A stretch of DNA of 64,000 nucleotides from Zwartia vadi (GCF_030410375.1 NZ_JAUHHE010000015.1:1-64000), one strand, 5' to 3'. Counted from the first letter of the stretch, positions 46,927 to 57,622 are shown. Numbers and translations: made by a program. Notes: generated from the sequence alone by a model not told the origin.

Positions 46927-48200
46927 CTATAGCCTTAAGTCAGTTTGCTCTGCCGGGAAAATATATTTCAAGTCATATAACACGTGCTCAGGCTTACCCA
47001 GCGCACGGATCGCTTCGATCCCCATTTCAACAAACTGTCGATGGGCAACTGCCAGAATGATGGCATCGTAAGCACCCTTTTCCGGGATATTCACAGGATG
47101 TACGCGATGCTCATGCGCGGCCTCTTGCGGATCGATCCAAGGATCGTACACATCCACATCGACGTGATATTCCTCAAGCTCTCGCACGACGTCGACCACA
47201 CGCGTATTGCGTAGGTCCGGGCAGTTTTCTTTGAAGCTGAATCCCATGACCAATACGCGCGCACCTTCAACATGAATGCGACTCCGCGTCATGGCTTTGA
47301 CGAGTTGGGCGACTACATAACTACCCATACTGTCATTGATCCGGCGCCCGGCGAGAATAATTTCCGGATAGTAGCCAATCGACTGTGCCTTGTGCGTCAA
47401 ATAATAAGGATCGACGCCAATGCAGGCCCACCCACCAGTCCAGGCCTGAAGGGCAGAAAGTTCCATTTAGTGCCTGCGGCAGTCAAAACATCTTCAGTGT
47501 CTATACCAAGACGATTAAAGATTCTTGCAAATTCATTGATCAAAGCAATGTTCACATCGCGCTGGGTATTCTCGATGACTTTGGCAGCCTCCGCCACCTT
47601 GATGCTGGGTGCGCAATGCGTTCCCGCCACAACAACAAGGCGATACAGCTCATCCACTAATTTCGCAATTTCGGGGGTGGAGCCAGAAGTGACCTTTTTA
47701 ATCGTCGTCACCCGACGCGCTTTATCACCCGGATTGATACGCTCTGGGCTATAGCCAGCAAAAAAATCTTGATTGAATCGCAAGCCAGAGACGCGCTCCA
47801 GCACTGGCACACACACATCTTCGGTCACGCCTGGATAAACCGTCGACTCATAAATGACGAGATCACCTTTTTTCAGAGCACGGCCAATCGTTTCACTGGC
47901 AAGAATCAAAGGCGTCAGATCTGGCTGCTTGTAGGCATCGATCGGCGTTGGCATCGTCACGATAAAGGTATTCGCCTCGCGCAGCGCTTCGGGATCTGCG
48001 GTGTAGCGCAAACCCGTTGCAAGCGCCAGTTCCGCGGAATCGACCTCAAGTGTGTGATCGTGACCTTTTTTAAGCGCCTCGATGCGCGTCAAATTGATGT
48101 CAAAACCAATCACCGGAAGCTGTTTACCGAACTCAACCGCCAACGGTAGCCCCACATAGCCCAGGCCGACTACTGCCAACTTTACGTCTTGAATGTGCAA
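46927..48200 (-). pseudogene. TviB/WecC-like UDP-sugar 6-dehydrogenase, frameshifted at the active site
   Basis: The two frames together give a full nucleotide-sugar dehydrogenase. The first (from TTG 48200, GGAG six bases upstream, opening [20 protein letters not shown]) has the NAD fold, [12 protein letters not shown], and [20 protein letters not shown]. It reads FRPGLVGG, then leaves homology. The second resumes [15 protein letters not shown] and runs to the end (MGFSFKENCPDLRNT, VYDPWIDP). Expected sequence at the join is GGHCIGVD, which holds the catalytic cysteine. One base is missing between 47425 and 47426 (complement of an A in the His codon). It is a mutation or sequencing error; otherwise it would make UDP-sugar acids for capsule or O-antigen. 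Confidence 0.88.
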
Positions 48201-48298
48201 GTCACTCTCCAACTCGATCCACGCTCGCAGGCACAACACCTTTGTTTGAACGCTGAGTACGAGATCATAAAGGCTTAAGAAATAAAAAAAAGCCCACG

Positions 48299-48332
48299 AA
48301 AAAAAAAGCCCAAGACTTTGCAGTCTTGGGCT
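48299..48332 (-). terminator. Strong rho-independent terminator of the candidate small RNA
   Basis: An 11-bp perfect stem (48332-48322 with 48317-48307, four-base loop) is followed on the minus strand by nine T residues. No protein gene on this strand ends nearby; coq7 stops about 300 bases upstream. Together with the promoter at 48528-48556 it bounds a short transcript. Confidence 0.9.
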
Positions 48333-48521
48333 AAATCCACCAAAGGAGGAGGGTGGAGGAGACAACCTTGGCAAGTTCAGGAAACCTCGAGGGTCTCAGC
48401 GAATGAATCAGTGTTGGGCTAGTCAACCACTGCGTAACAGCTATGTAACCAACAAAACTAAAAACCGGCTACTGGTAAACACTAGCAATCAGATTCAACA
48501 CACTCATGACTGAACTTCCAT
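48299..48521 (-). ncRNA. Candidate small RNA with an anti-Shine-Dalgarno hairpin loop
   Basis: This stretch of the 435-bp gap between coq7 and the TviB-like gene lies between a sigma70-like promoter (start near 48521) and a strong terminator, giving a transcript of about 220 bases. A 6-bp stem TCCACC/GGTGGA (48357-48352 with 48341-48336) presents the loop CUCCUCCUUU, complementary to a perfect ribosome-binding site and like the 3' tail of 16S rRNA. A second hairpin lies at 48359-48397 (GAGAC/GTCTC ends). Near the 5' end a 12-codon reading frame begins at 48507 (MSVLNLIASVYQ) after GGAAG, and may or may not be translated. No known RNA family was recognised. A leader of the TviB-like gene is the other option. 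Confidence 0.6.
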
Positions 48522-48527
48522 AAACAA

Positions 48528-48556
48528 ATATTAGCTGAAAAGTTGGTGCGTTGCAA
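48528..48556 (-). promoter_or_regulatory. Sigma70-like promoter of the candidate small RNA
   Basis: On the minus strand TTGCAA (48556-48551), exactly 17 bases, then TAATAT (48533-48528). The surrounding 130 bases are very AT-rich compared with the window. It points away from coq7 and into the gap, with expected transcription start near 48521. Confidence 0.65.
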
Positions 48557-48635
48557 GAATATTTATCAATCCGTATAAAAAATAAGTGATTTCAATATTT
48601 TGATGCATTGCAACAACACTTAAAGATCAACAAAC

Positions 48636-49364
48636 CTAAATCCTGTACGCGGTCCCCGTCATGACCTTTGCCATCAAGCGCATGACAGCGCGTACCGGCT
48701 GTGCAAGCGCCTCGGCACCCCGATACTCCGCGCTGACGCGATGCTTGATCTCGTCTTCTTTCATTTGCTCCACGATCGCTCTTGAGCGCGCATCTGTTGG
48801 TGGCAATTCAGTGAGATGGCTGTCTAGGTGCGCCTCAACTTGGCGTTCGGTTTCCGCCATAAATCCTAAACTTTTCGCAGCCCCCGCTCGACTGGCAAGC
48901 GCGCCCAAGGCGAAAGAGCCTGCATACCAAAGCGGATTCAAGAGGCTCGGACGGCTGTCAAGCTCTTTGAGACGCTGAGCACACCAGCCCAAATGATCAA
49001 CCTCCTCTGAGGCGGCCGCCAAAAAAAACTCAGCACTCTCGACATTCTGGACCGCTGCAGCCTGACCGCGATAAAGCGCTTGCGCGCAAACCTCGCCCAC
49101 GTGATTGACTCGCATCAATCCTGCCGCATGGCGCTTGGACTCGACATCCATCTGCGCATCATCGTCCTGCCTGAGCGGACCGGCGGGATTGGGGCGCGAC
49201 GCGGTCACTCCCGCCCCGAGGACTTGCAAAGCGACATCGATTTCAGCAATAAACGGGTCCAGCAACCCGTGTCTGCGCATCAGGCGAGGCGCACTGATTG
49301 CGCGTGACCCGGTGGCTTCGGTCGCCGGGGGTGTTGAGGACGTTGGTATTGGGAGGCGATCCAT
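48636..49364 (-). CDS. coq7: Ubiquinone biosynthesis hydroxylase Coq7 (di-iron)
   Basis: Coq7 hydroxylates demethoxyubiquinol in the last hydroxylation of ubiquinone synthesis, replacing UbiF in many betaproteobacteria. The 242-residue protein has the di-iron carboxylate ligands in MRVNHVGEVCAQALYRGQAA near residue 83, ASEEVDHLGWCAQRL near 116, QVEAHLDSHL near 175 and EDEIKHRVSAEYRG near 205. The first 30 or so residues (Pro/Ser/Thr-rich) are an extension; ATG 49364 or ATG 49280 may start it. A 300-base gap with the candidate small RNA follows. Confidence 0.92.
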   Translation of the reverse strand: MDRLPIPTSSTPPATEATGSRAISAPRLMRRHGLLDPFIAEIDVALQVLGAGVTASRPNPAGPLRQDDDAQMDVESKRHAAGLMRVNHVGEVCAQALYRGQAAAVQNVESAEFFLAAASEEVDHLGWCAQRLKELDSRPSLLNPLWYAGSFALGALASRAGAAKSLGFMAETERQVEAHLDSHLTELPPTDARSRAIVEQMKEDEIKHRVSAEYRGAEALAQPVRAVMRLMAKVMTGTAYRI

Positions 49365-49503
49365 GGTGAAACATTCCAAGCAGCAATGCCCGGTATCTTA
49401 ACGCCCTTGCGCACAAAATAGCCCTAAAGCACAAAAGCAGGTTCACAAGAGCTTTCAGGCCTCTTTCCGTTTATCATTCTTGCTTCTACGCAGGGGATCA
49501 AAC

Positions 49504-49944
49504 ATGGAAGTCAGAATTGATTGGGGCGGGCCGGACGGCATGCTCTTCGTTGGCCAGACAGGCACAGGTCACATCGCCGCAATGGATGGCGCACCGGAAG
49601 GTGGCGGCCATAATCTCGCCCCAAGACCCATGGAACTGTTGCTAGTAGGGACTGGTGGCTGCACGGCTTACGATGTCGTGCTGATACTCAAGCGCGGACG
49701 ACATGCAATTACCGGTTGCTCTGTGAAGCTACAAGCCGAGCGTGCGGAAACGGATCCAAAAGTCTTCACGAAGATTCACTTTGTCTTTACGGTCACGGGA
49801 AGCAATCTTCCGCGTGCCGCCGTTGAGCGCGCGATCGCGCTCTCTCATGAAAAATATTGCTCAGCCTCCGCCATGCTTGCGCACACTGCCGAGATCACCT
49901 GGTCCGCAGACATCGTAGACACTGCCCTTCCCTCATCGACTTGA
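49504..49944 (+). CDS. OsmC-family protein
   Basis: A 146-residue OsmC-like protein. Members reduce organic hydroperoxides by a pair of cysteines. Both are present: [20 protein letters not shown] near residue 43 and [12 protein letters not shown] near 113. The form with [12 protein letters not shown] is closer to YhfA-type members, whose activity is less certain. AGGGG before ATG 49504 favours it over the upstream in-frame start. It is divergent from coq7 and precedes thyA by 14 bases, so it may be co-transcribed with thyA-folA. Confidence 0.9.
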   Translation: MEVRIDWGGPDGMLFVGQTGTGHIAAMDGAPEGGGHNLAPRPMELLLVGTGGCTAYDVVLILKRGRHAITGCSVKLQAERAETDPKVFTKIHFVFTVTGSNLPRAAVERAIALSHEKYCSASAMLAHTAEITWSADIVDTALPSST

Positions 49945-49958
49945 TCATAAAATTTCCT

Positions 49959-50753
49959 ATGAACCAGTACGAAACCTTTATGCGCCACGTCTACACCACA
50001 GGCGTCAACAAAACCGATCGAACCGGTACCGGCACACGATCTGTCTTTGGTTATCAGATGCGCTTTGATCTTTCGAAAGGTTTTCCTCTGGTGACAACCA
50101 AAAAACTTCACACCCGAAGTATTTTTGTCGAGCTGCTCTGGTTCCTGAGGGGTGATTCAAATGTCCGATGGCTTCAGGAAAACGGCTGCACGATCTGGGA
50201 TGAGTGGGCGCGCGAAGACGGCGATCTCGGGCCCGTTTATGGCGTGCAATGGCGCTCCTGGCCCACGCCTGACGGTGGCCATATCGATCAGATTTCACAA
50301 GTACTTGAACAAATTCGCAAAACGCCCGACTCGCGAAGACTAATTGTGTCCGCGTGGAATGTGGGTGAAATCAAAAATATGGCGTTGCCTCCCTGCCATG
50401 CGTTTTTTCAGTTTTATGTCGCGGAGGGCAAACTTTCTTGCCAACTCTATCAACGCAGCGCAGACATTTTCCTTGGTGTGCCTTTCAATATCGCAAGCTA
50501 TGCCCTCCTGACACATATGGTCGCACAGCAGTGCAACCTCGAGGTCGGTGACTTCATTTGGACGGGTGGGGACTGCCACATTTACAGCAATCACTTCGAG
50601 CAGGTCGAGCTGCAACTGTCGCGTGAACCCCACCCTTATCCAAGGCTCGTCATTCAACGTAAACCTGATTCACTTTTTGATTATCGCTACGAAGATTTCG
50701 TGATCGAGGATTACGCGCACCATCCGCATATCAAAGCGCCCGTAGCCGTCTAA
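49959..50753 (+). CDS. thyA: Thymidylate synthase
   Basis: ThyA converts dUMP to dTMP using methylenetetrahydrofolate. The 264-residue product is the common length. Motifs are [18 protein letters not shown] near residue 21, WREDG-like region [19 protein letters not shown] near 80, the catalytic Cys in [14 protein letters not shown] near 146, and [20 protein letters not shown] near 167, which binds dUMP. ATG 49959 follows the osmC stop; the open frame further upstream is in the osmC shadow. FolA, which regenerates the folate, follows by 36 bases. Confidence 0.97.
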   Translation: MNQYETFMRHVYTTGVNKTDRTGTGTRSVFGYQMRFDLSKGFPLVTTKKLHTRSIFVELLWFLRGDSNVRWLQENGCTIWDEWAREDGDLGPVYGVQWRSWPTPDGGHIDQISQVLEQIRKTPDSRRLIVSAWNVGEIKNMALPPCHAFFQFYVAEGKLSCQLYQRSADIFLGVPFNIASYALLTHMVAQQCNLEVGDFIWTGGDCHIYSNHFEQVELQLSREPHPYPRLVIQRKPDSLFDYRYEDFVIEDYAHHPHIKAPVAV

Positions 50754-50789
50754 CGCCTGACTTAACCAAGCCCACAAGGCCCGACTCCC

Positions 50790-51293
50790 ATGCAGCTTTA
50801 CTTGATCGTCGCCTACGCACTGAATCGTGTCATTGGACGAGACAACGCTCTGCCCTGGAAGCTGCCAAGTGACCTGGCACACTTCAAGCGCACGACGCTT
50901 GGACACCCTGTCATCATGGGGCGCAAGACATGGGAATCACTTGGCAGGCCGTTACCCGGCAGGCGTAATATCGTCATTACGAGAAATCCTGATTTTCATG
51001 CCTCTGGTGCGGAGTGTGTGAGCAGCCTTGCGCAAGCCATTGCTTGTTTACAGGACGTGGACCGGGCCTTTGTGATCGGTGGCGCGCAGATCTATCATGA
51101 GGCACTTGCATTTGCTCAAGAGATCATCGCCACAGAGGTATTAGAGAACGTTGAAGGCGACGCCCATTTTGCACCTTTAAACAAGGATCAGTGGACCGAA
51201 ACCTCCAGAACACACTATCCGGAGGAAAATGGATTGCGTTTCGATGTCGTACATTATCGGCGTGTGCATCCCGAACAGTTGGAACGAACATGA
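50790..51293 (+). CDS. folA: Dihydrofolate reductase
   Basis: FolA reduces dihydrofolate made by ThyA back to tetrahydrofolate, and is the target of trimethoprim. The 167-residue enzyme has LIVAYALNRVIGRDNALPWK at the N-terminus, the substrate Asp in LPSDLAHFKRTTLG near residue 27, GRKTWESLGRPLPGRRNIV near 44 and FVIGGAQIYHEAL near 93. thyA-folA is a common pair. Its stop overlaps the DUF945 gene start (ATGA). Confidence 0.96.
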   Translation: MQLYLIVAYALNRVIGRDNALPWKLPSDLAHFKRTTLGHPVIMGRKTWESLGRPLPGRRNIVITRNPDFHASGAECVSSLAQAIACLQDVDRAFVIGGAQIYHEALAFAQEIIATEVLENVEGDAHFAPLNKDQWTETSRTHYPEENGLRFDVVHYRRVHPEQLERT

Positions 51294-53191
51294 AGAGAAA
51301 GCTCGTCGCAGTGACTGCTCTCGTGGCGACAGCCATTGCCGCATATTGTGGGGCAAGCCTGTGGTCAGGCTTTAAGATCCAGTCGCAATCCTATGCGGCC
51401 GTCGATGCCATCAATCTTCATCTGGCCCGCACGTGGCCAGAGCAAGTCCGCCTGTCGGCCCGCGATTACCAAAGAGGTATTTTTTCCACTGAAGCTTCCT
51501 ACGTTCTCACCCTTCCAGGTCTTAAGGAATCTGATCCCCAACAAAAGCGAGAGATTCTTTTTATCAACCGTATCGCCCATGGGCCCTTTCCCTTTAAAAA
51601 TTTGCTCTCCGGTGATTTCAGTCCCGTAGGCGCCATGATTGAAACAGTCAGTGCGCCAACGCCTTGGATCGAGCAATTGACAAAGGCCAACTCTGAGCAG
51701 CCACTTTTGAGCGGTCAGACGCGCGTTGGCACGAACGGTGTTGCAAGTTTGAATTGGTCAGCAACGCCTGCAGAATTCTCTCAAGATGCTTTGCGGGTCA
51801 AGTTCGGCGGTGCCACGCTTACGGCGGAAATCGGTCCGAGATTCAAAAGCAGAAGTGGGACGCTGGCACTTGAGTCACTCAACATGACCAATGGACAGAC
51901 CACGCTTGATCTCAACACAGTCAAGGTCCGCCTGGAAGCGCAGCTCGATTCATCGGGATTACCTATTGGCATTCACTCCCGTGAGATCGGTCGACTGACG
52001 TGGACATCGGTCAATGCTCCCACAATTGAACTGGAAAAATTCAAATTTCGCAGTGCGCTCTCGCGCACGGATGACGAGCTGAGTGGCGCGACTGAAATCA
52101 ACATTAGTGAGCTGGGGATCGCCCAGAACAAACTTGGCGCGCTTAGACTTGCGCTCACCTATGACAACCTGAGCGACCGCGACCTTTCTCCTTTGCTTGA
52201 GCTCTACAACCGCACCCTGATTCGCGTGATGCTCAATATTCTTGCTCCTGAGCCGCTCAGTACCGCCGAAATCAAAAAAATCTGGGTCTATGTTCAAGGC
52301 CTGCTCAAAAACAACCCAAGCATTCGTATCGAACCGCTTGCTTGGGAAACTTCCTCAGGAAAAAGTCAGCTCAACCTGAGCACAACTTTCCGGGGCGCTG
52401 AACTGGCTTCAGGTGGCATTGGCTTGCGCGAAAGTCCAATCGACACACTCGATGCGACGCTGACGATTTCACAATCGATGGTCAATGCTCTCATTCTGCA
52501 AAGCGTTCAAACCCCGGGCACCTCTCCTGCCAAGGCGAAAAGCCTGGCGGATCGCGAAGCGAAAAGACTCGCGGATATGGCTTTCCAGCTCAAACTCGGA
52601 CGGGTTCAAAACGGCCGTCTCGTCACCCATTTCAACGTCCAAGAAGGCGAGTTGCGTATCAATGGGCAACGCACTCCTCCAGAACCCATCCTAAAGGTTC
52701 TAAGCACGCTATTGCCGTCCAAGCTTTACACCAGTCAGGCCACTTCCGGACAGGAAGGACCTGATGAGGCCTTATCTCTTCAGCATTTGGATCCTGCGGT
52801 ATTAGGCGCCATCCTGAGTGACTCAGAATTCACCTACGAGGAATCCAGAGATGCCGATGGCGACCTTGTTCTTAAAGTGACGCCAGGCGACTCTGGTGCG
52901 CAGAGCATCGAGATTATTTTTAGTGGTTGCCGCAAGGATCCAACTTGCGAAGACGTCCTGCTGCGTGCAACTTACTCATCTGAACATGTGGCCGCACTCA
53001 AGTTCGTCAATGGCTGGAACCTGCGGAATCGTTGGGCGCGAGTCTATGTCAAAGAATCTGGCGCCCCCGTTTTGGAAATGGATATCAGCACCTACGGGGG
53101 TATTGGTCAAGATGCGATTGAAGGCATGGTCAGTACCTTCTTTAAACTCGTGAGGGAGTTTTCGGCAGAACTCAAGTCTGCCGAAAAGTAA
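51290..53191 (+). CDS. DUF945 (YdgA-like) family protein
   Basis: A 633-residue protein with one N-terminal membrane anchor or signal (MKRKLVAVTALVATAIAAYC) and a long periplasmic part rich in beta strands, typical of the DUF945/YdgA family, whose function is unclear. Family-like segments are RDYQRGIFSTEASYVL near residue 58 and ALSRTDDELSGATEINISEL near 258. Two cysteines near 545-550 (FSGCRKDPTCED) could form a disulfide. Its start overlaps the folA stop by four bases; upstream in-frame codons lie within folA. It converges on gcvP, ten bases between stops. Confidence 0.8.
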   Translation: MKRKLVAVTALVATAIAAYCGASLWSGFKIQSQSYAAVDAINLHLARTWPEQVRLSARDYQRGIFSTEASYVLTLPGLKESDPQQKREILFINRIAHGPFPFKNLLSGDFSPVGAMIETVSAPTPWIEQLTKANSEQPLLSGQTRVGTNGVASLNWSATPAEFSQDALRVKFGGATLTAEIGPRFKSRSGTLALESLNMTNGQTTLDLNTVKVRLEAQLDSSGLPIGIHSREIGRLTWTSVNAPTIELEKFKFRSALSRTDDELSGATEINISELGIAQNKLGALRLALTYDNLSDRDLSPLLELYNRTLIRVMLNILAPEPLSTAEIKKIWVYVQGLLKNNPSIRIEPLAWETSSGKSQLNLSTTFRGAELASGGIGLRESPIDTLDATLTISQSMVNALILQSVQTPGTSPAKAKSLADREAKRLADMAFQLKLGRVQNGRLVTHFNVQEGELRINGQRTPPEPILKVLSTLLPSKLYTSQATSGQEGPDEALSLQHLDPAVLGAILSDSEFTYEESRDADGDLVLKVTPGDSGAQSIEIIFSGCRKDPTCEDVLLRATYSSEHVAALKFVNGWNLRNRWARVYVKESGAPVLEMDISTYGGIGQDAIEGMVSTFFKLVREFSAELKSAEK

Positions 53192-53201
53192 CCCTTTACT
53201 C

Positions 53202-56069
53202 CTACTCGGCGTAAGCCTCTACAGGCAAACAAGAACACACCAAGTTCCGGTCGCCCCAGGCGTTATCCACGCGCCCAACAGGCGGCCAGTACTTGGTGTC
53301 ACGCAAGCTTGCCAGAGGATAGGCAGCCTGCTGACGCGGATAGTCGTGATGCCACTCCTCAGCTAGCAACATCTGAGCCGTATGTGGCGCATTTTTCAAA
53401 ACGTTATCGCTCTTATCGCGCTCACCCCGTTCGACCTGAGCGATCTCCTGACGAATAGAAATCATCGCGTCGACAAAACGATCCAGCTCAGCCAGTCCCT
53501 CTGACTCAGTTGGCTCAACCATCAAGGTACCCGCAACAGGGAAGCTCATGGTCGGTGCATGGAAACCGTAATCCATCAGACGTTTTGCGATGTCCTCGGC
53601 GGAAATGCCAGAGGCCTCCTTGATCGGATTCATATCAAGAATGCACTCGTGCGCGACGCGACCATTACGACCCGTGTACAGAATAGGATAATGATCAGCC
53701 AGTCGACGAGCCACATAGTTGGCGCTCAAAATCGCCACCTCTGTTGCGCGCCTCAGACCCTGTGCCCCCATCAGCGAGATGTAGACAAACGGAATAGGCA
53801 AAATACTCGCTGAGCCGAACGGGGCCGCCGATACTGGGCCCACGGGCATGCCGTTGGCCATGACACCCTTTTCATTCACAACACCAGGCAGAAAAGGCGC
53901 GAGATGCGCACGCACACCAACAGGCCCCACACCGGGCCCGCCGCCGCCGTGCGGAATGCAGAATGTTTTATGCAAGTTCAAATGGGAAACATCGGAGCCA
54001 AACTTTCCTGGCTGTGCGACACCCACCATGGCGTTCATATTCGCACCGTCCATGTATACCTGACCACCGGCCTCATGGATCAGATCGCAAATGGTTGTGA
54101 TCGACTCTTCGAAGACACCATGTGTCGAAGGATAGGTCACCATCAGAGCGGCCAGACGATCGCCAACCTTGGCGATTTTGGCTTTCAAATCATCGATATC
54201 AACGTTGCCGTGCGCATCTGAGCCGACGACCACAACATCCATGCCGACCATGTTTGCGGAAGCGGGATTGGTACCATGCGCCGATGATGGGATGAGGCAA
54301 ACATCTCGCTGATGTTGTCCATTCGCACGATGGTAAGCACGGATCGCAAGCAGACCCGCATACTCGCCCTGCGCACCAGAGTTAGGCTGCAAGCTGATGG
54401 CGTCATAGCCCGTGATTTCACACAAGTCTTTTGACAGACGTTCAATCATCTTTTGATAACCGCGCGTCTGATCTGCCGGTGCAAAAGGATGAATGGCGGC
54501 AAACTCCGGCCATGTCACAGGAATCATCTCGACCGTTGCGTTGAGCTTCATTGTGCAAGAGCCAAGCGGGATCATTGTGCGATCGAGTGCGAGATCCTTG
54601 TCAGCGAGCTTTCGCAGATAACGCAACATATCCGTTTCAGACTGTATGCTGGAAAAGACGGGATGACTGAGGATGGCCTTCTTGCGCTGAACATTTGAGG
54701 GAATGCCTGGCAAGCCGTTTATCGCCGTGGACAAAGCCGGTGGCGACTGCTTGGTCGCCCGAGCAAACACGTCAAGCAGTTCTTCAAGGTCTTGGAGCGT
54801 GACTGTTTCGTCCAGGGATATACCGAGATGCGTGGCACTGACGCTGCGCAGATTGATCCGTGCCGCACGTGCGGCAGTCAGCACGGCTTCTGTTTGCGTA
54901 CCCGTTTCGAGCAACAGCGTGTCAAAGAAGGTATCGTTCGCAACCTTGATACCAAGCGATGCGAGGCCCTGCTTGAGTATTGCGGTCGACTGATGTACTC
55001 GCGTGGCGATAGACCGAATACCCTTGGGACCATGCCATAGAGCATACATACTGGACATCACAGCCAACAGTACCTGTGCCGTACAGATATTGGAGGTCGC
55101 TTTCTCGCGGCGAATGTGTTGCTCACGGGTCTGAAGCGCCAAGCGCAGAGCCTGATTGCCCTGGGCATCTTTGGAGATACCGACCAAGCGGCCAGGCATA
55201 TTCCGCTTGAACGCATCCTTGCAAGCCATGAAGCCAGCATGGGGACCACCAAAACCAAAGGGCACACCAAAGCGCTGAGCCGAACCGATCGCGATATCCG
55301 CACCCCAGTGTCCGGGGGGCTCAAGCAGTGCCAACGCCAACAAGTCCGTTGCACACGCCACGACACCGCCTTGGGCATGAACCTGCTCAGTGATCGCGCG
55401 ATAGTCCGCGACAGCACCAAGCGAATGAGGGTATTGCAGGAGCAAACCGAAACAAGCAGGTACGCCCTTGCCCTCATCACCCACCACCACATCAATATCC
55501 AAACCATCTGCACGGGTGCGGATCACCTCGATAGTCTGTGGATGACAATGCTGTGACACAAAAAACACCTTGCTCGCGGCTTGCGAAGCGCGACGCGCGA
55601 GCGTCATCGCCTCTGCGGCAGCTGTACCTTCGTCAAGCAAAGACGCGTTAGAGATGTCAAGTCCCGTCAAATCCGCGACCATGGTTTGGTAGTTCAGGAT
55701 CGCTTCAAGACGACCTTGTGAAATCTCTGGCTGGTACGGCGTGTAGGCGGTGTACCAAGCTGGATTTTCAAGAATATTACGTAACACAACGTTAGGTGTG
55801 TGCGTGCCGTAATAGCCCTGTCCGATGTAGTTGCGAAACACTTGATTTTCGCCCGCTATTTTGCGCATTTCAGCCAACACATCGGCCTCTGAGCGCGCGC
55901 CGGGAAGATCAAGCTCACGAGACATATGGATGTTCGCAGGCACAACTTCGCGCATCAAGGTGTCGAGATTCGCCGCGCCAATCGCTGCGAGCATTTTTTT
56001 CTGATCGTCCTCGCTCGGACCAATGTGGCGAGGAATAAATTCGTTCGAAGTATCCAAAGCTTGGGACAT
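53202..56069 (-). CDS. gcvP: Glycine dehydrogenase (decarboxylating), P protein
   Basis: GcvP decarboxylates glycine with pyridoxal phosphate and passes aminomethyl to lipoyl-GcvH. The 955-residue product is the single-chain form. It begins [17 protein letters not shown] after a short leader, has [20 protein letters not shown] near residue 79, and the PLP lysine in [18 protein letters not shown] near 700. PMGVGGPHAGF-like region [20 protein letters not shown] lies near 272. ATG 56069 is the family start; the frame continues into gcvH. It is the last gene of gcvT-gcvH-gcvP. Confidence 0.97.
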   Translation of the reverse strand: MSQALDTSNEFIPRHIGPSEDDQKKMLAAIGAANLDTLMREVVPANIHMSRELDLPGARSEADVLAEMRKIAGENQVFRNYIGQGYYGTHTPNVVLRNILENPAWYTAYTPYQPEISQGRLEAILNYQTMVADLTGLDISNASLLDEGTAAAEAMTLARRASQAASKVFFVSQHCHPQTIEVIRTRADGLDIDVVVGDEGKGVPACFGLLLQYPHSLGAVADYRAITEQVHAQGGVVACATDLLALALLEPPGHWGADIAIGSAQRFGVPFGFGGPHAGFMACKDAFKRNMPGRLVGISKDAQGNQALRLALQTREQHIRREKATSNICTAQVLLAVMSSMYALWHGPKGIRSIATRVHQSTAILKQGLASLGIKVANDTFFDTLLLETGTQTEAVLTAARAARINLRSVSATHLGISLDETVTLQDLEELLDVFARATKQSPPALSTAINGLPGIPSNVQRKKAILSHPVFSSIQSETDMLRYLRKLADKDLALDRTMIPLGSCTMKLNATVEMIPVTWPEFAAIHPFAPADQTRGYQKMIERLSKDLCEITGYDAISLQPNSGAQGEYAGLLAIRAYHRANGQHQRDVCLIPSSAHGTNPASANMVGMDVVVVGSDAHGNVDIDDLKAKIAKVGDRLAALMVTYPSTHGVFEESITTICDLIHEAGGQVYMDGANMNAMVGVAQPGKFGSDVSHLNLHKTFCIPHGGGGPGVGPVGVRAHLAPFLPGVVNEKGVMANGMPVGPVSAAPFGSASILPIPFVYISLMGAQGLRRATEVAILSANYVARRLADHYPILYTGRNGRVAHECILDMNPIKEASGISAEDIAKRLMDYGFHAPTMSFPVAGTLMVEPTESEGLAELDRFVDAMISIRQEIAQVERGERDKSDNVLKNAPHTAQMLLAEEWHHDYPRQQAAYPLASLRDTKYWPPVGRVDNAWGDRNLVCSCLPVEAYAE

Positions 56070-56079
56070 GATTTTTGCC

Positions 56080-56460
56080 TTAACTTGCGTCAGCGACAGC
56101 CTGATAGCCTGCTGCATCGAGCAAACCATCAATATCGGCGGGATTGTTTGCCTTGATCTTGAAGATCCAAGTGCCGTAGGGGCTGGCATTGATGGTTTCG
56201 GGCGCGTCATTGAGCGCCTCATTAAAACCAACGATCTCGCCGGCGACAGGCGCATAAATATCAGATGCCGCCTTGACAGACTCTACGACTCCGGCGGTTG
56301 CGCCTGCAGCGAGTTTGGAGCCGACTTTCACGTCGCCGACAAACACCAGATCGCCGAGCTGTTCTTGTGCGGGGCCAGTAATACCGACGATCATCACATC
56401 GCCTTCGGCCTTGATCCATTCGTGTGTTTTTGCGTATTTACGATCGCTAGGGATGCTCAT
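56080..56460 (-). CDS. gcvH: Glycine cleavage system H protein
   Basis: GcvH carries the aminomethyl group on a lipoyl arm between GcvP, GcvT and lipoamide dehydrogenase. The 126-residue product has [20 protein letters not shown] at the N-terminus and the lipoylated lysine in [19 protein letters not shown] near residue 63, then [18 protein letters not shown] and WIFKIK. It lies 11 bases before gcvP and about 60 bases after gcvT. Confidence 0.97.
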   Translation of the reverse strand: MSIPSDRKYAKTHEWIKAEGDVMIVGITGPAQEQLGDLVFVGDVKVGSKLAAGATAGVVESVKAASDIYAPVAGEIVGFNEALNDAPETINASPYGTWIFKIKANNPADIDGLLDAAGYQAVADAS

Positions 56461-56521
56461 GAAAGTCTCCAGAAATTTTTCAATCAGTTTGGTTGAATTG
56501 AATACGGTTTAAATAAAAAAA

Positions 56522-57622
56522 TTACGCGTGTGTGACCACTTGTCCGTTACGCACAAAAGGCAACTTGCACACTACGGCCGGCACCCATTTGCCACGAATC
56601 TCGATTTCGACTTGATCACCTGCAGCCACTCCATGTGGAAGTCGACCAAATCCAATTGACACCCCCATCGTCGGGGACATCGTGCCGCTGGTGACCTCGC
56701 CCATGCCTTTCGCGGTGCGCACGGCCATGTGCGCGCGCATCACACCACGATCAAGTAACTTGAGACCAATAAAGGTTCGCGGATCCGCGAACTGCTCGAT
56801 AGCTTTGCGTCCAATAAAATGACGCTCCGGGTCCTTGAGAGAGACCGTCCAGGTCAAGCCAGCCTGATTGGGATGGATGAGCTCATCCATGTCCTGACCG
56901 TACAGATTCATCCCCGCTTCCAGACGCAGGGTGTCACGGGCACCCAACCCACAGGGCGCCACACCCTGGGATACCAAATCCGCCCAAAGCTTTCCAACCT
57001 CTGTCGCAGGCACCACGATTTCAAAGCCGTCTTCGCCCGTATAGCCTGTGCGGGCCACCATCGTATCGCCGGGGAACTGGGCGCCAGAAAACACGCCAAG
57101 ATTCTCAGTCGCCTCGAGCCAAGCGGGTCGTGCCGCCCAGACCTTGGCGCGCGCATGGGGTCCTTGCACCGCAATCATCGCCAGATCACGTCTTGGGGTG
57201 ACCGTCACCTGATAGTGACCGGCCACAGCTACACGCTGCATCCAGGAGATGTCTTTGTCGGCAGTCCCGGCATTCACAACCAGGCGCCACTGTGTGGGTG
57301 TAAAAAAATAAACAATCAGATCGTCTATCACGCCACCCTGAGGATTCAACATACAGGAGTAAAGCGCTTTGCCAGATTGCGTCAGCTTGGACACGTCATT
57401 GGCAATAAGTCTGCGTAAAAATTTGGCTGCATCCTCGCCCTGAACATCGACGTTGAGCATATGAGAAACATCGAACATGCCTGCATCCCGGCGAACAGCA
57501 TGGTGTTCCTCAATCTGGGAGCCATAATTGACAGGCATGTCCCAACCACCAAAATCGACCATACGTGCGCCAGCGGCAACATGGACGTCGGCAAGAGGGG
57601 TGCGCTTGAGTTCAGCAGACAT
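56522..57622 (-). CDS. gcvT: Aminomethyltransferase, T protein of glycine cleavage
   Basis: GcvT moves the methylene group to tetrahydrofolate and releases ammonia. The 366-residue product has [20 protein letters not shown] near residue 21, [16 protein letters not shown] near 50, [13 protein letters not shown] near 193 and [19 protein letters not shown] near 226, with the catalytic Asp region. GGAG before ATG 57622 supports this start over a TTG five codons upstream. First gene of the operon, under the glycine riboswitch at 57714-57938. Confidence 0.97.
   Translation of the reverse strand: MSAELKRTPLADVHVAAGARMVDFGGWDMPVNYGSQIEEHHAVRRDAGMFDVSHMLNVDVQGEDAAKFLRRLIANDVSKLTQSGKALYSCMLNPQGGVIDDLIVYFFTPTQWRLVVNAGTADKDISWMQRVAVAGHYQVTVTPRRDLAMIAVQGPHARAKVWAARPAWLEATENLGVFSGAQFPGDTMVARTGYTGEDGFEIVVPATEVGKLWADLVSQGVAPCGLGARDTLRLEAGMNLYGQDMDELIHPNQAGLTWTVSLKDPERHFIGRKAIEQFADPRTFIGLKLLDRGVMRAHMAVRTAKGMGEVTSGTMSPTMGVSIGFGRLPHGVAAGDQVEIEIRGKWVPAVVCKLPFVRNGQVVTHA

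Noticed and set aside
48341..48363. Plus-strand GGAGGAG..GGAGGAGAC read as a ribosome-binding site
   Set aside because: No open frame of use follows on the plus strand. The minus-strand reading as a hairpin loop and terminator explains it better.
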